Part shown: in pieces, positions 1 to 6,167 of the stretch
How the letters are laid out: the number at the start of each line of letters is the position of its first letter
Numbering within the stretch: the first letter of the stretch is position 1
NCBI GenBank assembly: GCA_017504655.1
Contig: JAFVQT010000040.1
Span: forward strand, 1 to 51,575
Direction: 5' to 3'
DNA from: Clostridia bacterium
Lineage (GTDB): Bacteria > Bacillota > Clostridia > Christensenellales > Borkfalkiaceae
DNA length: 51,575 nt
The notes under the pieces: model-generated
Databases searched by the model: none
The model's input: only the letters and a program-made list of their open reading frames with translations
Told to the model about the DNA's origin: nothing
Program-made: the position numbers and the translations under genes

Positions 1-234
1 GATCTCATGGAACATAAAGGTTTGGCTGTCGATAAGCCCTTCGTTTTTGTTTATGATGGAGAGTTTAAGTCCTTCATACTGTCCTGAAACTCTTGCTGTC
101 ACAAACTCTATCTTGGCGCGAAGGTCATCGCTGATCTTACTGACCATCGCCTTGCCTGCGAATACTGTTTCTGCCGAGAGAACCTCGGAATCTCCGAACA
201 TTCTCTTGAGCTGTCTTTCATAAAAGTTCGTCAT
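1..234 (-). CDS. Integrative-element accessory protein, partial (3' end outside window)
   Basis: The N-terminal 78 codons of a minus-strand gene run off the left edge. The start ATG at 234 lies 2 bases after the stop of the upstream 283-aa gene, and its GGAGG ribosome site sits inside that gene's end, so the two are translationally linked. The visible protein begins MTNFYERQLKRMFGDSEV and continues with a charged helical segment. I do not recognise the family. The company of the two upstream genes suggests conjugative-element cargo of gut Clostridia. The start is well supported; the function is unknown. Confidence 0.6.
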   Translation of the reverse strand, partial: MTNFYERQLKRMFGDSEVLSAETVFAGKAMVSKISDDLRAKIEFVTARVSGQYEGLKLSIINKNEGLIDSQTFMFHEI

Positions 235-236
235 TC

Positions 237-1088
237 TTAACCTCCGAATCTCATCCCAGGGAGTTGCGAGAGGTATTCGTCGAATTCATCCTCGGTGTGA
301 AGGAAGTAATCGTCGCCGCTATGCCAATAGGAGACATAGAGGTCGCCCTCGTCGATAGGGATTTCACGCTGCTCGAAGCCCTCGCCGAGACCGTCGCTGT
401 TCTGACCGCTGATTGCATCTCGGAGGCGTTCCGTTTCATCGGGCGTGAGGGATTCGGTGAGGTAACAATCGATCTTGCCATAAAGAGTACCTCGGTGTTC
501 CTCAACACCCCATTCTGCGAACACGAGCTTATCCTTGATACCTGCGTGGTCGCCGACATATTCAGCCATGTTGATCTCGGTTGCCTGTTCCTTTGCAATA
601 GCTTCCTCAATGGCATCGGCGTTGCTGTTGATCATATAGGCATCGGTTTCGTAGTAGTCGCCGTCGTGATCGGAGAGATTGCCGGTCAACGGGCAGAAGA
701 AGGATATCTTCGTGCCTGCAAGGGATTTCATCATCTCCTTGATATCAGCGTACATTTCTTCGGTGCCGCTATACTGCTCGTTCACAAGGTTTGCTTCGAG
801 ATCATCGCGCAGTTCTTCACGCACACCTGATACCGACTCGTCTGTGACTCTCACATCGTAAAGACTGTCCGAGTCGGGAAGGATACGGATGAGTCCGTTG
901 CCGATATCGCTGTCTGCGCGAAGTCGGATTGGAGCATCCTCGGCTCTCATGTCTTTTACCTTCAGAGAAAAGATGGAGTTGATGAGTCCGTATTCCTTGG
1001 CTCTGTCAAAAAACTGATTGAATTCGGTTGCCACATCGTAGGTTTCGGTTTCCTGTGTGGAAGGGTTCTTGATAGATAATTTAAGCAT
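237..1088 (-). CDS. Conserved accessory protein of a conjugative/integrative element
   Basis: A 283-aa acidic, soluble protein with no signal peptide or membrane segment. A good AAGGAG site lies upstream of the ATG. The C-terminal third carries EWGVEEHRGTLYG, then SGQNSDGLGEGFEQREI and SYWHSGDDYFLHTEDEF; from memory this GQ.SDG.GEG(F/Y).Q pattern recurs in proteins carried by clostridial conjugative elements, including antirestriction-type cargo. That link is family recall, not a search result. The base composition is richer in G+C than the chromosome to its right. The 2-base gap to the next gene indicates one operon. Biochemical role unknown. Confidence 0.5.
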   Translation of the reverse strand: MLKLSIKNPSTQETETYDVATEFNQFFDRAKEYGLINSIFSLKVKDMRAEDAPIRLRADSDIGNGLIRILPDSDSLYDVRVTDESVSGVREELRDDLEANLVNEQYSGTEEMYADIKEMMKSLAGTKISFFCPLTGNLSDHDGDYYETDAYMINSNADAIEEAIAKEQATEINMAEYVGDHAGIKDKLVFAEWGVEEHRGTLYGKIDCYLTESLTPDETERLRDAISGQNSDGLGEGFEQREIPIDEGDLYVSYWHSGDDYFLHTEDEFDEYLSQLPGMRFGG

Positions 1089-1102
1089 TTTTGTTCTCCT
1101 TT

Positions 1103-1780
1103 TTATTTAAATTGAATTGCTCCGAGTCCGTATCGACGAATTGCCATGGCATTGCATATTACACCGAACAGCATGGGCGAAATAAGCTCGGTGTCGGAAA
1201 GGTCAGAGATGGTGAGGTGCTTCGTGCCGATAGCAAGATCTTTGGCACAGCAGAAAAGTGTATAGCTTGCTTCGCTGCTGTTTCGAAGGGTTATTTGTTT
1301 GAGATCAATTCCATTCTTTCTGATATGCCGTCTTGCGACCGACCACAGTTTGCCGTCTGCTGTTAAAAGATAAAGTGCAGACATAAGGGCTTTGTCATTT
1401 CGATTCAATCCTTGTACCGCTTCGGTAAATACAACTTGGTGTCTTTCGTTTTTGAATTCCATATACATAATCTCCGTTTCGTAAATATATTCTTTGAGTC
1501 TGCTTTTGAAAGCAGGGTGTGTAATCGCAAGCATCGTTTCCTGTAAGACTTCGCCCAATGGAACTTCTCCGGCTCTAATTCTTTGCTCGATGCAGGGAGG
1601 TGCAGTCTTGCTGTTGCGTTTCTTTTTTCTTCTGTAAGTACATTCACGACAGAAGCAATTCTCGGCAGAATACTCCTTTTCTTCATAGATATAGATGCCG
1701 TGACCTCTCGGTTTGAAGTTGGGTATTTGACTCATCAGCTTCTCAATCTGACGGTCGTGTGGGTTGTCTGCAAATAGCAT
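1103..1780 (-). CDS. Accessory protein of integrative element, unknown function
   Basis: A 225-aa basic protein that starts after a clear AGGAG site. Around residues 41-47 it has a Cys pair (CFCREC) followed by a basic run (RRKKKR) and CIEQR, so a small metal-binding or nucleic-acid-binding N-terminal part is possible. The rest is helical, with no membrane segments. It is the first gene of the minus-strand series that continues to the left edge; the gap to the next gene is 14 bases. Two minus-strand terminators lie just upstream (1803-1879), separating it from the tRNA-Gln transcript. The family is not recognised; element cargo is inferred from context and composition. Confidence 0.45.
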   Translation of the reverse strand: MLFADNPHDRQIEKLMSQIPNFKPRGHGIYIYEEKEYSAENCFCRECTYRRKKKRNSKTAPPCIEQRIRAGEVPLGEVLQETMLAITHPAFKSRLKEYIYETEIMYMEFKNERHQVVFTEAVQGLNRNDKALMSALYLLTADGKLWSVARRHIRKNGIDLKQITLRNSSEASYTLFCCAKDLAIGTKHLTISDLSDTELISPMLFGVICNAMAIRRYGLGAIQFK

Positions 1781-1802
1781 TTTTCATCTCCTTTTTGTTG
1801 AA

Positions 1803-1879
1803 ATAAAAAAAGCCGATATCTTTTTACGGATACCGGCTTGGCAATAAAAAAGGCACATAGACTTTTCTTTCTATGTGCC
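1803..1879 (-). terminator. Two consecutive minus-strand intrinsic terminators
   Basis: Read on the minus strand, a GGCACATAGA/TCTATGTGCC hairpin (1852-1879) is followed by TTTTTT, and a second hairpin built on AAGCCG/CGGCTT (1810-1839) is followed by seven T residues. They isolate the element genes from transcription entering from the tRNA side. Structures read by eye. Confidence 0.7.
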
Positions 1880-1898
1880 GTGTGGTTATTCGATTGTT

Positions 1899-1979
1899 AG
1901 GGCGTTAGAGTTCAAATCCTTGAAGTGTTGAAAAATACCTTGATTATATCTGCGGATTTGAACATTGAAATTACGCCCT
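1899..1979. repeat. Long nested inverted repeat at the element/tRNA junction
   Basis: AGGGCGT (1899-1905) pairs with ACGCCCT (1973-1979), and inside it GTTCAAATCC (1910-1919) pairs perfectly with GGATTTGAAC (1954-1963). The 34-base interior is AT-rich. The GTTCAAATCC arm resembles a tRNA T-arm but lies in the opposite orientation to the neighbouring tRNA-Gln. It could be a recombinase-binding arm or origin-type hairpin of the integrated element, or simply a structured transcript end. Confidence 0.5.
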
Positions 1980-1989
1980 ATAAAAGCGA

Positions 1990-2018
1990 AAAAGTCCTTG
2001 AAATTCAAGGACTTTTCG
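1990..2018 (-). terminator. Terminator of tRNA-Gln
   Basis: On the minus strand, downstream of the tRNA, AAAAGTCCTTGAA pairs with TTCAAGGACTTTT and runs into T residues. A second, weaker hairpin with AGGCTA/TAGCCT arms (2020-2046) lies between it and the CCA end. Confidence 0.65.
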
Positions 2019-2046
2019 AGGCTATATCTTTTTCGTAGCCTTTTTA

Positions 2047-2121
2047 TGGCTGGGGATGAGGGATTTGAACCCCCGGATGACGGAGTCAGAGTCCGTAGCC
2101 TTACCGCTTGGCGAATCCCCA
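2047..2121 (-). tRNA. tRNA-Gln, anticodon CUG
   Basis: A 75-nt cloverleaf on the minus strand. The acceptor stem TGGGGAT pairs with ATCCCCA and is followed by GCCA, so the CCA end is encoded. The anticodon arm ACGGA-CTCTGAC-TCCGT gives anticodon CTG, and the T-arm contains GGTTCAAATCC. The gene is the boundary between the chromosome and the element-like genes at the left edge, a typical place for integration into a tRNA 3' end, but no duplicated attachment repeat can be checked because the far end is outside the window. Confidence 0.93.
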
Positions 2122-2168
2122 AAATTTAAGCCGTTTGCAATTTTCTCGCTCACAGCTTATTCATTATA

Positions 2169-2783
2169 CTACAATTCCGCTTTTTTTTGCAAGTATTTTA
2201 AAGCTGTTTCTTTTAAAATGTCAAATTTTTTTACACCTTCAAAAAAACATAAGTACAGGGCAGTTGTATCGTATCTCGCATCGTGACCTCCTACGTCGCC
2301 AGCGCTAAATAGCTCGATGCTTTTGCGAGTAATATCATATGGGTAAACATCTAAAAATTCACACATTTCATTGAGCTTTGGATATTTGTATCCTCTGTGA
2401 TTAGCTCTTTCCATCTTCATGATAGGGGTAAATGCCTTCATAGTGTCAAAGCTTTCGTTATATCTGAAAATTCTGTCTTGATAGTTAAACTCGGCAATTA
2501 AAAACCCTATATCAAATTTTACGTTATGAGCTACTATTAAGTCGGCAGACAAAAAATCGTCGTAAATTTCGTCTATATCGCAAGAAAATGTCTTGCCACC
2601 CGAAAGCTCTTGTATTTTTTCAACGGTAAAGCCGTGGACTTTAGATGCAGACGGCTCTATGTAAGAAACAGCAAAAAAGAAATTTTTACTAACCGTTGTC
2701 TGACCGTTTGTCATTATGTACGAGAGTTGAATTATTCTGCCGGGATAAAGACCGGTTGTTTCGGTGTCAAAAAATAAAATCAT
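2169..2783 (-). CDS. DEDDh 3'-5' exonuclease (DnaQ/PolC-epsilon-like)
   Basis: This 204-aa single-domain protein is a DnaQ-superfamily exonuclease that removes nucleotides from 3' ends of DNA or RNA using two metal ions. ExoI motif FFDTETTG has D6 and E8; ExoII is HNVKFD with D91; ExoIII is HDARYD with H167 and D172, so all DEDDh residues are present. It lacks polymerase, helicase or GIY-YIG parts, so it is a stand-alone proofreading or repair nuclease whose substrate cannot be told. No Shine-Dalgarno is present: TTGAAA and TAAAAT spaced by 17 bases put the predicted transcription start on the A of the ATG, implying a leaderless mRNA. Confidence 0.88.
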   Translation of the reverse strand: MILFFDTETTGLYPGRIIQLSYIMTNGQTTVSKNFFFAVSYIEPSASKVHGFTVEKIQELSGGKTFSCDIDEIYDDFLSADLIVAHNVKFDIGFLIAEFNYQDRIFRYNESFDTMKAFTPIMKMERANHRGYKYPKLNEMCEFLDVYPYDITRKSIELFSAGDVGGHDARYDTTALYLCFFEGVKKFDILKETALKYLQKKAEL

Positions 2784-2789
2784 AAAAAT

Positions 2790-2818
2790 ATTTTATCATA
2801 AATTAGTAAAATTTTCAA
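2790..2818 (-). promoter_or_regulatory. Leaderless promoter of the DEDDh exonuclease gene
   Basis: On the minus strand -35 TTGAAA (2818-2813), a 17-base spacer and -10 TAAAAT (2795-2790); the seventh base after the -10 is position 2783, the A of ATG. No purine-rich ribosome site lies between. Confidence 0.75.
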
Positions 2819-2820
2819 AT

Positions 2821-2858
2821 AAAAAACGCTCAATCTAATGATAAGACGAGCGTTTTTA
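2821..2858 (-). terminator. Terminator of thiT
   Basis: Minus-strand stem AAACGCTC/GAGCGTTT followed by a T run, about 10 bases after the thiT stop codon and just upstream of the exonuclease promoter. Confidence 0.75.
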
Positions 2859-2867
2859 TAAAAATTT

Positions 2868-3563
2868 TTAATTGGTTTTTGCAACTATCTTTTCAAGTTG
2901 GCTTATAGTTTTTGTCGTTGAAAGAAGTACTGTTACAACAAGGGCAATTATCATATCCGGGCCGACGTAAGATATCTGATAGATAAACGAGTATACAAAC
3001 ATGCTGCTGTGAGGAATACTCGTTTCAACTATACCACCGCCAAAATAGATAAAGCCTGAAATAAGGTGGGCAGTAAATCTGCATAAATAAGTTAATAATA
3101 CACCAACCGTAAGTGCAGGAAGCTCTTTATTAAACAGCTTTCTTGCAACACCCATCATCGCAACAGAAGCAAAGGCAATTGGGTAGTCGAGTAAAAAGGT
3201 GGTTGCATTATATAGCCAAGCAGACTCTATAAACTGCAAAAGACCGTGTATAAGCCCAACTAAAAGCCCACTGACTGTGCCAAAAAAGTATGCATAAAGC
3301 ATAATCGGCACTAAGCTTGCAACTGTTATAGACCCACTTGGTATAAACTTAAATTTTACAAAGCTCAGAGCAAACGACGAGGCAAGGCAAATGCCTGCAA
3401 ACGCCATTTTTTTTGTATTGAATCCCTCATTCTTATTTTTAATACAAATTAAAAACAGTATGCCGACTAAAACTATAATCGTGCCAACAGAGATCCAAGC
3501 GGCGAGAGGCTCATCCTTAAAAAAGCCTGCAACGTCAGTGAAGAGGTTTAACAAATTATACAT
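2868..3563 (-). CDS. thiT: Energy-coupled thiamine transporter ThiT (ECF S component)
   Basis: A 231-aa integral membrane protein with about six hydrophobic helices, matching the ThiT/YuaJ substrate-binding subunit. ThiT binds thiamine outside the cell and associates with the shared EcfA-EcfA'-EcfT module, which is not in this window. The VKFKFIPSGSITVASLVPIMLY segment (quoted to 20: KFKFIPSGSITVASLVPIML) and the FIESAWLYNATTFLLDYP stretch are typical of the family. An N-terminal extra hydrophobic segment of about 30 residues precedes the core. The ATG follows a good AAGGAG site. Its leader carries a TPP riboswitch and terminator, so the gene should be off when thiamine pyrophosphate is plentiful. 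Assignment is strong because protein and riboswitch agree. Confidence 0.9.
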   Translation of the reverse strand: MYNLLNLFTDVAGFFKDEPLAAWISVGTIIVLVGILFLICIKNKNEGFNTKKMAFAGICLASSFALSFVKFKFIPSGSITVASLVPIMLYAYFFGTVSGLLVGLIHGLLQFIESAWLYNATTFLLDYPIAFASVAMMGVARKLFNKELPALTVGVLLTYLCRFTAHLISGFIYFGGGIVETSIPHSSMFVYSFIYQISYVGPDMIIALVVTVLLSTTKTISQLEKIVAKTN

Positions 3564-3714
3564 TTTTCTCCTTCATTTCGCCTTGGAAAAAATTTGCCCT
3601 TCCTAACTTTTTTGCGTTTTAAGTCAAAATTTGTCAATGCGCGCTTTTGTCAATATTCGACATATAGAGGGGGTTTTATCTTGCTCAGTCAAGCTTTAAC
3701 AGATTAAAGCAATA

Positions 3715-3744
3715 TAAAAAACTCCCACGCAAAATGCATAGGAG
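3715..3744 (-). terminator. Expression-platform terminator of the TPP riboswitch
   Basis: On the minus strand ACTCC...GGAGT with inner TGC/GCG pairs, followed by TTTTTT, about 20 bases after the riboswitch core. It fits ligand-induced transcription termination. Confidence 0.75.
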
Positions 3745-3764
3745 TAACTGCCAATTATTTCATC

Positions 3765-3848
3765 TTCTTCCCAGTCAAGCATTATCTTGTCAGGTTCAAA
3801 GGGTATAATCTCAGCTCAAGCCGTTAGGCTTAAAAGCACCCCTAGGCG
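3765..3848 (-). promoter_or_regulatory. TPP riboswitch (THI element)
   Basis: The minus strand reads GGGGTGC near the 5' end, then GCTGAGA, ACCCTTTGAACCTGA, and GGGAA at the 3' side: the conserved core of the thiamine pyrophosphate aptamer. It lies between a strong promoter (3890-3862) and the terminator before thiT. Boundaries are approximate. Confidence 0.93.
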
Positions 3849-3861
3849 AAATTGTAAAATT

Positions 3862-3890
3862 ATTATAGCCCAACTTTTTTATATAGTCAA
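3862..3890 (-). promoter_or_regulatory. Promoter of thiT transcript
   Basis: TTGACT, 17-base spacer, TATAAT on the minus strand, about 15 bases before the riboswitch 5' end. Confidence 0.75.
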
Positions 3891-3949
3891 GCAAATTAAA
3901 ATAATTTACTGTTTAAAATTTGTATATATGCTCAATCTTGCATAAATCC

Positions 3950-3978
3950 TTGCAAAAAATCTTACTCTCGTTTATAAT
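3950..3978 (+). promoter_or_regulatory. Leaderless promoter of the RluA-type gene
   Basis: TTGCAA (3950-3955), 17-base spacer, TATAAT (3973-3978). The predicted start, seven bases after the -10, is 3985; the ATG begins at 3986. No ribosome-binding sequence intervenes. Confidence 0.75.
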
Positions 3979-3985
3979 ACTATTT

Positions 3986-4813
3986 ATGAAAACATTTTAT
4001 TCAAGCGGAAAAAAGCTTTCCGAAGAGATAACCGAATATTTTAAAGGCTCAGTTTCTTACTCGCTTGCCAACAAGCTCATACGAAAAAAGGACGTAAAGG
4101 TAAACGGGATAAGGGTAAAAGAGGATGTAAAAACCTTGGCAGGCGACAAAATTGAGGTTTATTATGACGGAGAGGACAGTCGCGCCAATACCGTAATATA
4201 TAAAGATGACAACGTTTTAGTCGTGTATAAGCCAAGCGGTATTACGTCTGAGGATTTTTATTCCTTACTTTGCAAAAAGCACGGAGAGGTTGGGTTTATA
4301 CACAGGCTTGACCAAAACACAGACGGCGTTATGATCTTTTCTCTAAATCAATATGCCGAAAAAGAACTGCTTAATGGCTTTAAACGCAGAACGTTTGATA
4401 AATATTATTTAGCAGAGGTTGTAGGTACGCCCGAAAAACCGAGCGCAGAGCTTACGGCGTATCTGGTGAAGGACTCGGAAAAATCAGAGGTAAAAGTTTT
4501 TGACAGGCAGGTTGAAAAAAGTGAAAAAATAGTGACCTCATACACGGTTTTAAGGTCGAGTGGCGAAACATCGCTTTTAGAGGTAAAGCTTATTACCGGT
4601 AAAACACACCAGATAAGGGCTCACTTAGCTCACGTCGGGCATTTTATAGTTGGTGACGGAAAGTATGGCTATGAGTCGGTTAACCGCAAATTCAAGGCTA
4701 AAAAGCAACGCCTTACAGCATACAAATTGATTTTGGCGTTTGATAGGGGCAGTGCAATGGAATATCTCAACGGCAAGGAATTTACATGCAAAGCAAGCTG
4801 GCTGAAAATATAA
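3986..4813 (+). CDS. RluA-family pseudouridine synthase
   Basis: A 275-aa enzyme predicted to convert specific uridines in rRNA or tRNA to pseudouridine. The N-terminal part looks like an S4-type RNA-binding segment (SYSLANKLIRKKDVKVNG). The catalytic motif is HRLDQNTDG with Asp109, and LITGKTHQIRAH is the second RluA hallmark. The reading frame is open 22 codons further upstream, but those codons overlap the promoter, so the ATG at 3986 is preferred. The promoter places transcription start at the start codon. The gene is alone and ends at a convergent terminator shared with the metal exporter. Which RNA position it modifies cannot be told. Confidence 0.88.
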   Translation: MKTFYSSGKKLSEEITEYFKGSVSYSLANKLIRKKDVKVNGIRVKEDVKTLAGDKIEVYYDGEDSRANTVIYKDDNVLVVYKPSGITSEDFYSLLCKKHGEVGFIHRLDQNTDGVMIFSLNQYAEKELLNGFKRRTFDKYYLAEVVGTPEKPSAELTAYLVKDSEKSEVKVFDRQVEKSEKIVTSYTVLRSSGETSLLEVKLITGKTHQIRAHLAHVGHFIVGDGKYGYESVNRKFKAKKQRLTAYKLILAFDRGSAMEYLNGKEFTCKASWLKI

Positions 4814-4845
4814 CTAAATTATTTAACTATTCTATGGATAAGAAA

Positions 4846-4884
4846 AGCCCACCATATTTCGCTTTTTGCGAAGTATAGTGGGCT
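4846..4884. terminator. Bidirectional terminator between convergent genes
   Basis: A 17-bp stem beginning AGCCCACCATATTTCGC with a 5-base loop, flanked by A and T tracts. It lies between the plus-strand pseudouridine synthase and the minus-strand cation exporter. Confidence 0.8.
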
Positions 4885-4950
4885 ACACTTTTGTTATTGC
4901 TTAAAATCCCTATGTCTATTACAGTTTCCCTGCGGGCTATTTAATTGCAA

Positions 4951-6117
4951 TTAATTAAAGTTGTTTTCAAACTCGATTACAGCGTAATAGGTCGTATCTT
5001 CTTTTTCAAAACGGCTATTGATTTCTTCAGTCACTTGCTCTTTTAGGTCTTGCTCATCAAATGGTAAAACCACGTCGAATATAACGTTTGTGAAGGTGGG
5101 ACCCTTTACTATTCTAAGGTCGTGAATGCTTGCGTTTTTGCTGACCTTATTAACAGCCTCGTTTACAATCGACGTGAGTCTTACTGTTTCGGGATCGGTA
5201 ACGTTTATTGGGTCTAAGTGGCACACAAGGTTTACGTTCAGCCGTTTTATGCAATCTCTTTCGATGGTGTCTGCAAGCTCGTGTGATATCATAACGTCTA
5301 CGGAGGAGTCGACCTCAATGTGTACCGTTGCAAAAAACTGCGTTGGGCCGTAGCAGTGAACAATCAGCTCGTGTATGTCTAAAATACCGTCGTAGCCCTT
5401 TATTAAATCTTCGATTTTTTGTGTCAGCTCACCACTTGGAAGCTCGCCTATAAGTGGATTAACTGTTTCTTTAATAAGCTTTATTGCGGAGTAGAGAACA
5501 AGCAGTGATGCCAATATTCCAACGTATCCGTCTAAAGGAATTGGATATATCATGCCCAAAACTGCGCATATTAAAATTGCCGTGGTAGAGATGGCATCGT
5601 TTCTGTTGTCGGTGCTCATTGCCTTTATCGTGTCGGAATCTACGTCCTTTGCAAGCCCCCTGAAAATAAGGGACAGGGTAATTTTTACAATTATTGATAC
5701 GCCTAATATTATGCAGGTTACGACCGAAAAGCTTGTCGGGGTATGGTTAAAAATCTTTTCAAGGGCAGAGCGTCCCGTTTCAAATCCGATAAAAAATATT
5801 ACGCATGCAATAAGCAGTGTTGTGACGTATTCAAATCTTGCGTGCCCAAAGGGATGCTCCTTGTCTGCGGATTTGCCCGAAATTTTAAAGCCTACCATTG
5901 TTATTATAGAGGTCATAAAATCAGTCAGGTTGTTTATTGCGTCCGCAATAACGGCAATACTGCCTGCCAGAATGCCTGCAACAAGCTTTAATGCAAATAA
6001 GACAGAATTACCTACGATGCCCAAAACTCCGGATGCGGTGCCGTAGGCTGTTCTTACCCTTGGGTTGGTTACGTCTTTATAATTTTTAATAAACAGTTTT
6101 TTAAATAGTGTCGTCAT
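4951..6117 (-). CDS. Cation diffusion facilitator, probably Mn2+ exporter
   Basis: A 388-aa CDF-family transporter: about six membrane helices (residues 30-215) then a cytoplasmic C-terminal domain. Metal-site residues read N62-x-x-x-D66 in helix 2 and D170-x-x-x-D174 in helix 5. In this family the NxxxD/DxxxD pair marks the manganese group, whereas Zn transporters carry HxxxD in helix 5; Mn2+ export driven by proton exchange is therefore inferred. The conserved HPFGHARFEY loop (residues 88-97) is present. There is no Shine-Dalgarno directly before the ATG, but a 10-codon upstream ORF ends 2 bases before it. The gene follows the 846-aa secreted protein gene by 50 bases and may be cotranscribed with it. 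Confidence 0.85.
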   Translation of the reverse strand: MTTLFKKLFIKNYKDVTNPRVRTAYGTASGVLGIVGNSVLFALKLVAGILAGSIAVIADAINNLTDFMTSIITMVGFKISGKSADKEHPFGHARFEYVTTLLIACVIFFIGFETGRSALEKIFNHTPTSFSVVTCIILGVSIIVKITLSLIFRGLAKDVDSDTIKAMSTDNRNDAISTTAILICAVLGMIYPIPLDGYVGILASLLVLYSAIKLIKETVNPLIGELPSGELTQKIEDLIKGYDGILDIHELIVHCYGPTQFFATVHIEVDSSVDVMISHELADTIERDCIKRLNVNLVCHLDPINVTDPETVRLTSIVNEAVNKVSKNASIHDLRIVKGPTFTNVIFDVVLPFDEQDLKEQVTEEINSRFEKEDTTYYAVIEFENNFN

Positions 6118-6119
6118 AG

Positions 6120-6152
6120 TTAAAATTTATGCGTGCGCATATGCGCACGCAT
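6120..6152 (-). CDS. Possible 10-codon leader ORF upstream of the cation exporter
   Basis: ATG at 6152 encodes MRAHMRTHKF and stops with TAA two bases before the exporter ATG. An AAGGAG sequence lies 11 bases upstream, overlapping the stop of the 846-aa gene. The first eight codons lie inside a perfect 24-bp palindrome. It could supply ribosomes to the exporter by reinitiation, or be coincidental. Confidence 0.35.
   Translation of the reverse strand: MRAHMRTHKF
6129..6152. repeat. Perfect 24-bp palindrome
   Basis: The half-site ATGCGTGCGCAT is followed by its exact reverse complement with no spacer. On the plus side it is followed by T8. It may be a regulator operator, a hairpin over the leader ORF, or a terminator for plus-strand antisense transcription. 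Confidence 0.7.
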
Positions 6153-6167
6153 TTTTTTTCAATCTCC

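Noticed and set aside
264..830. 188-codon plus-strand reading frame opposite the 283-aa gene
   Set aside because: No ribosome site, no domain signs, and the minus-strand frame has operon context; it is a shadow frame.
1910..1919. GTTCAAATCC as a duplicated tRNA attachment site
   Set aside because: It is in the opposite orientation to the tRNA T-arm and is explained by the local inverted repeat, so it is not a direct att repeat.
1886..2122. A 78-codon reading frame on the minus strand overlapping tRNA-Gln
   Set aside because: It begins inside the tRNA and runs through its terminator hairpins; no ribosome site. It is a by-product of the tRNA sequence.
3920..3985. Upstream 22-codon extension of the RluA-type protein
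   Set aside because: It overlaps the -35/-10 promoter and has no ribosome site; the family N terminus starts at the ATG at 3986.
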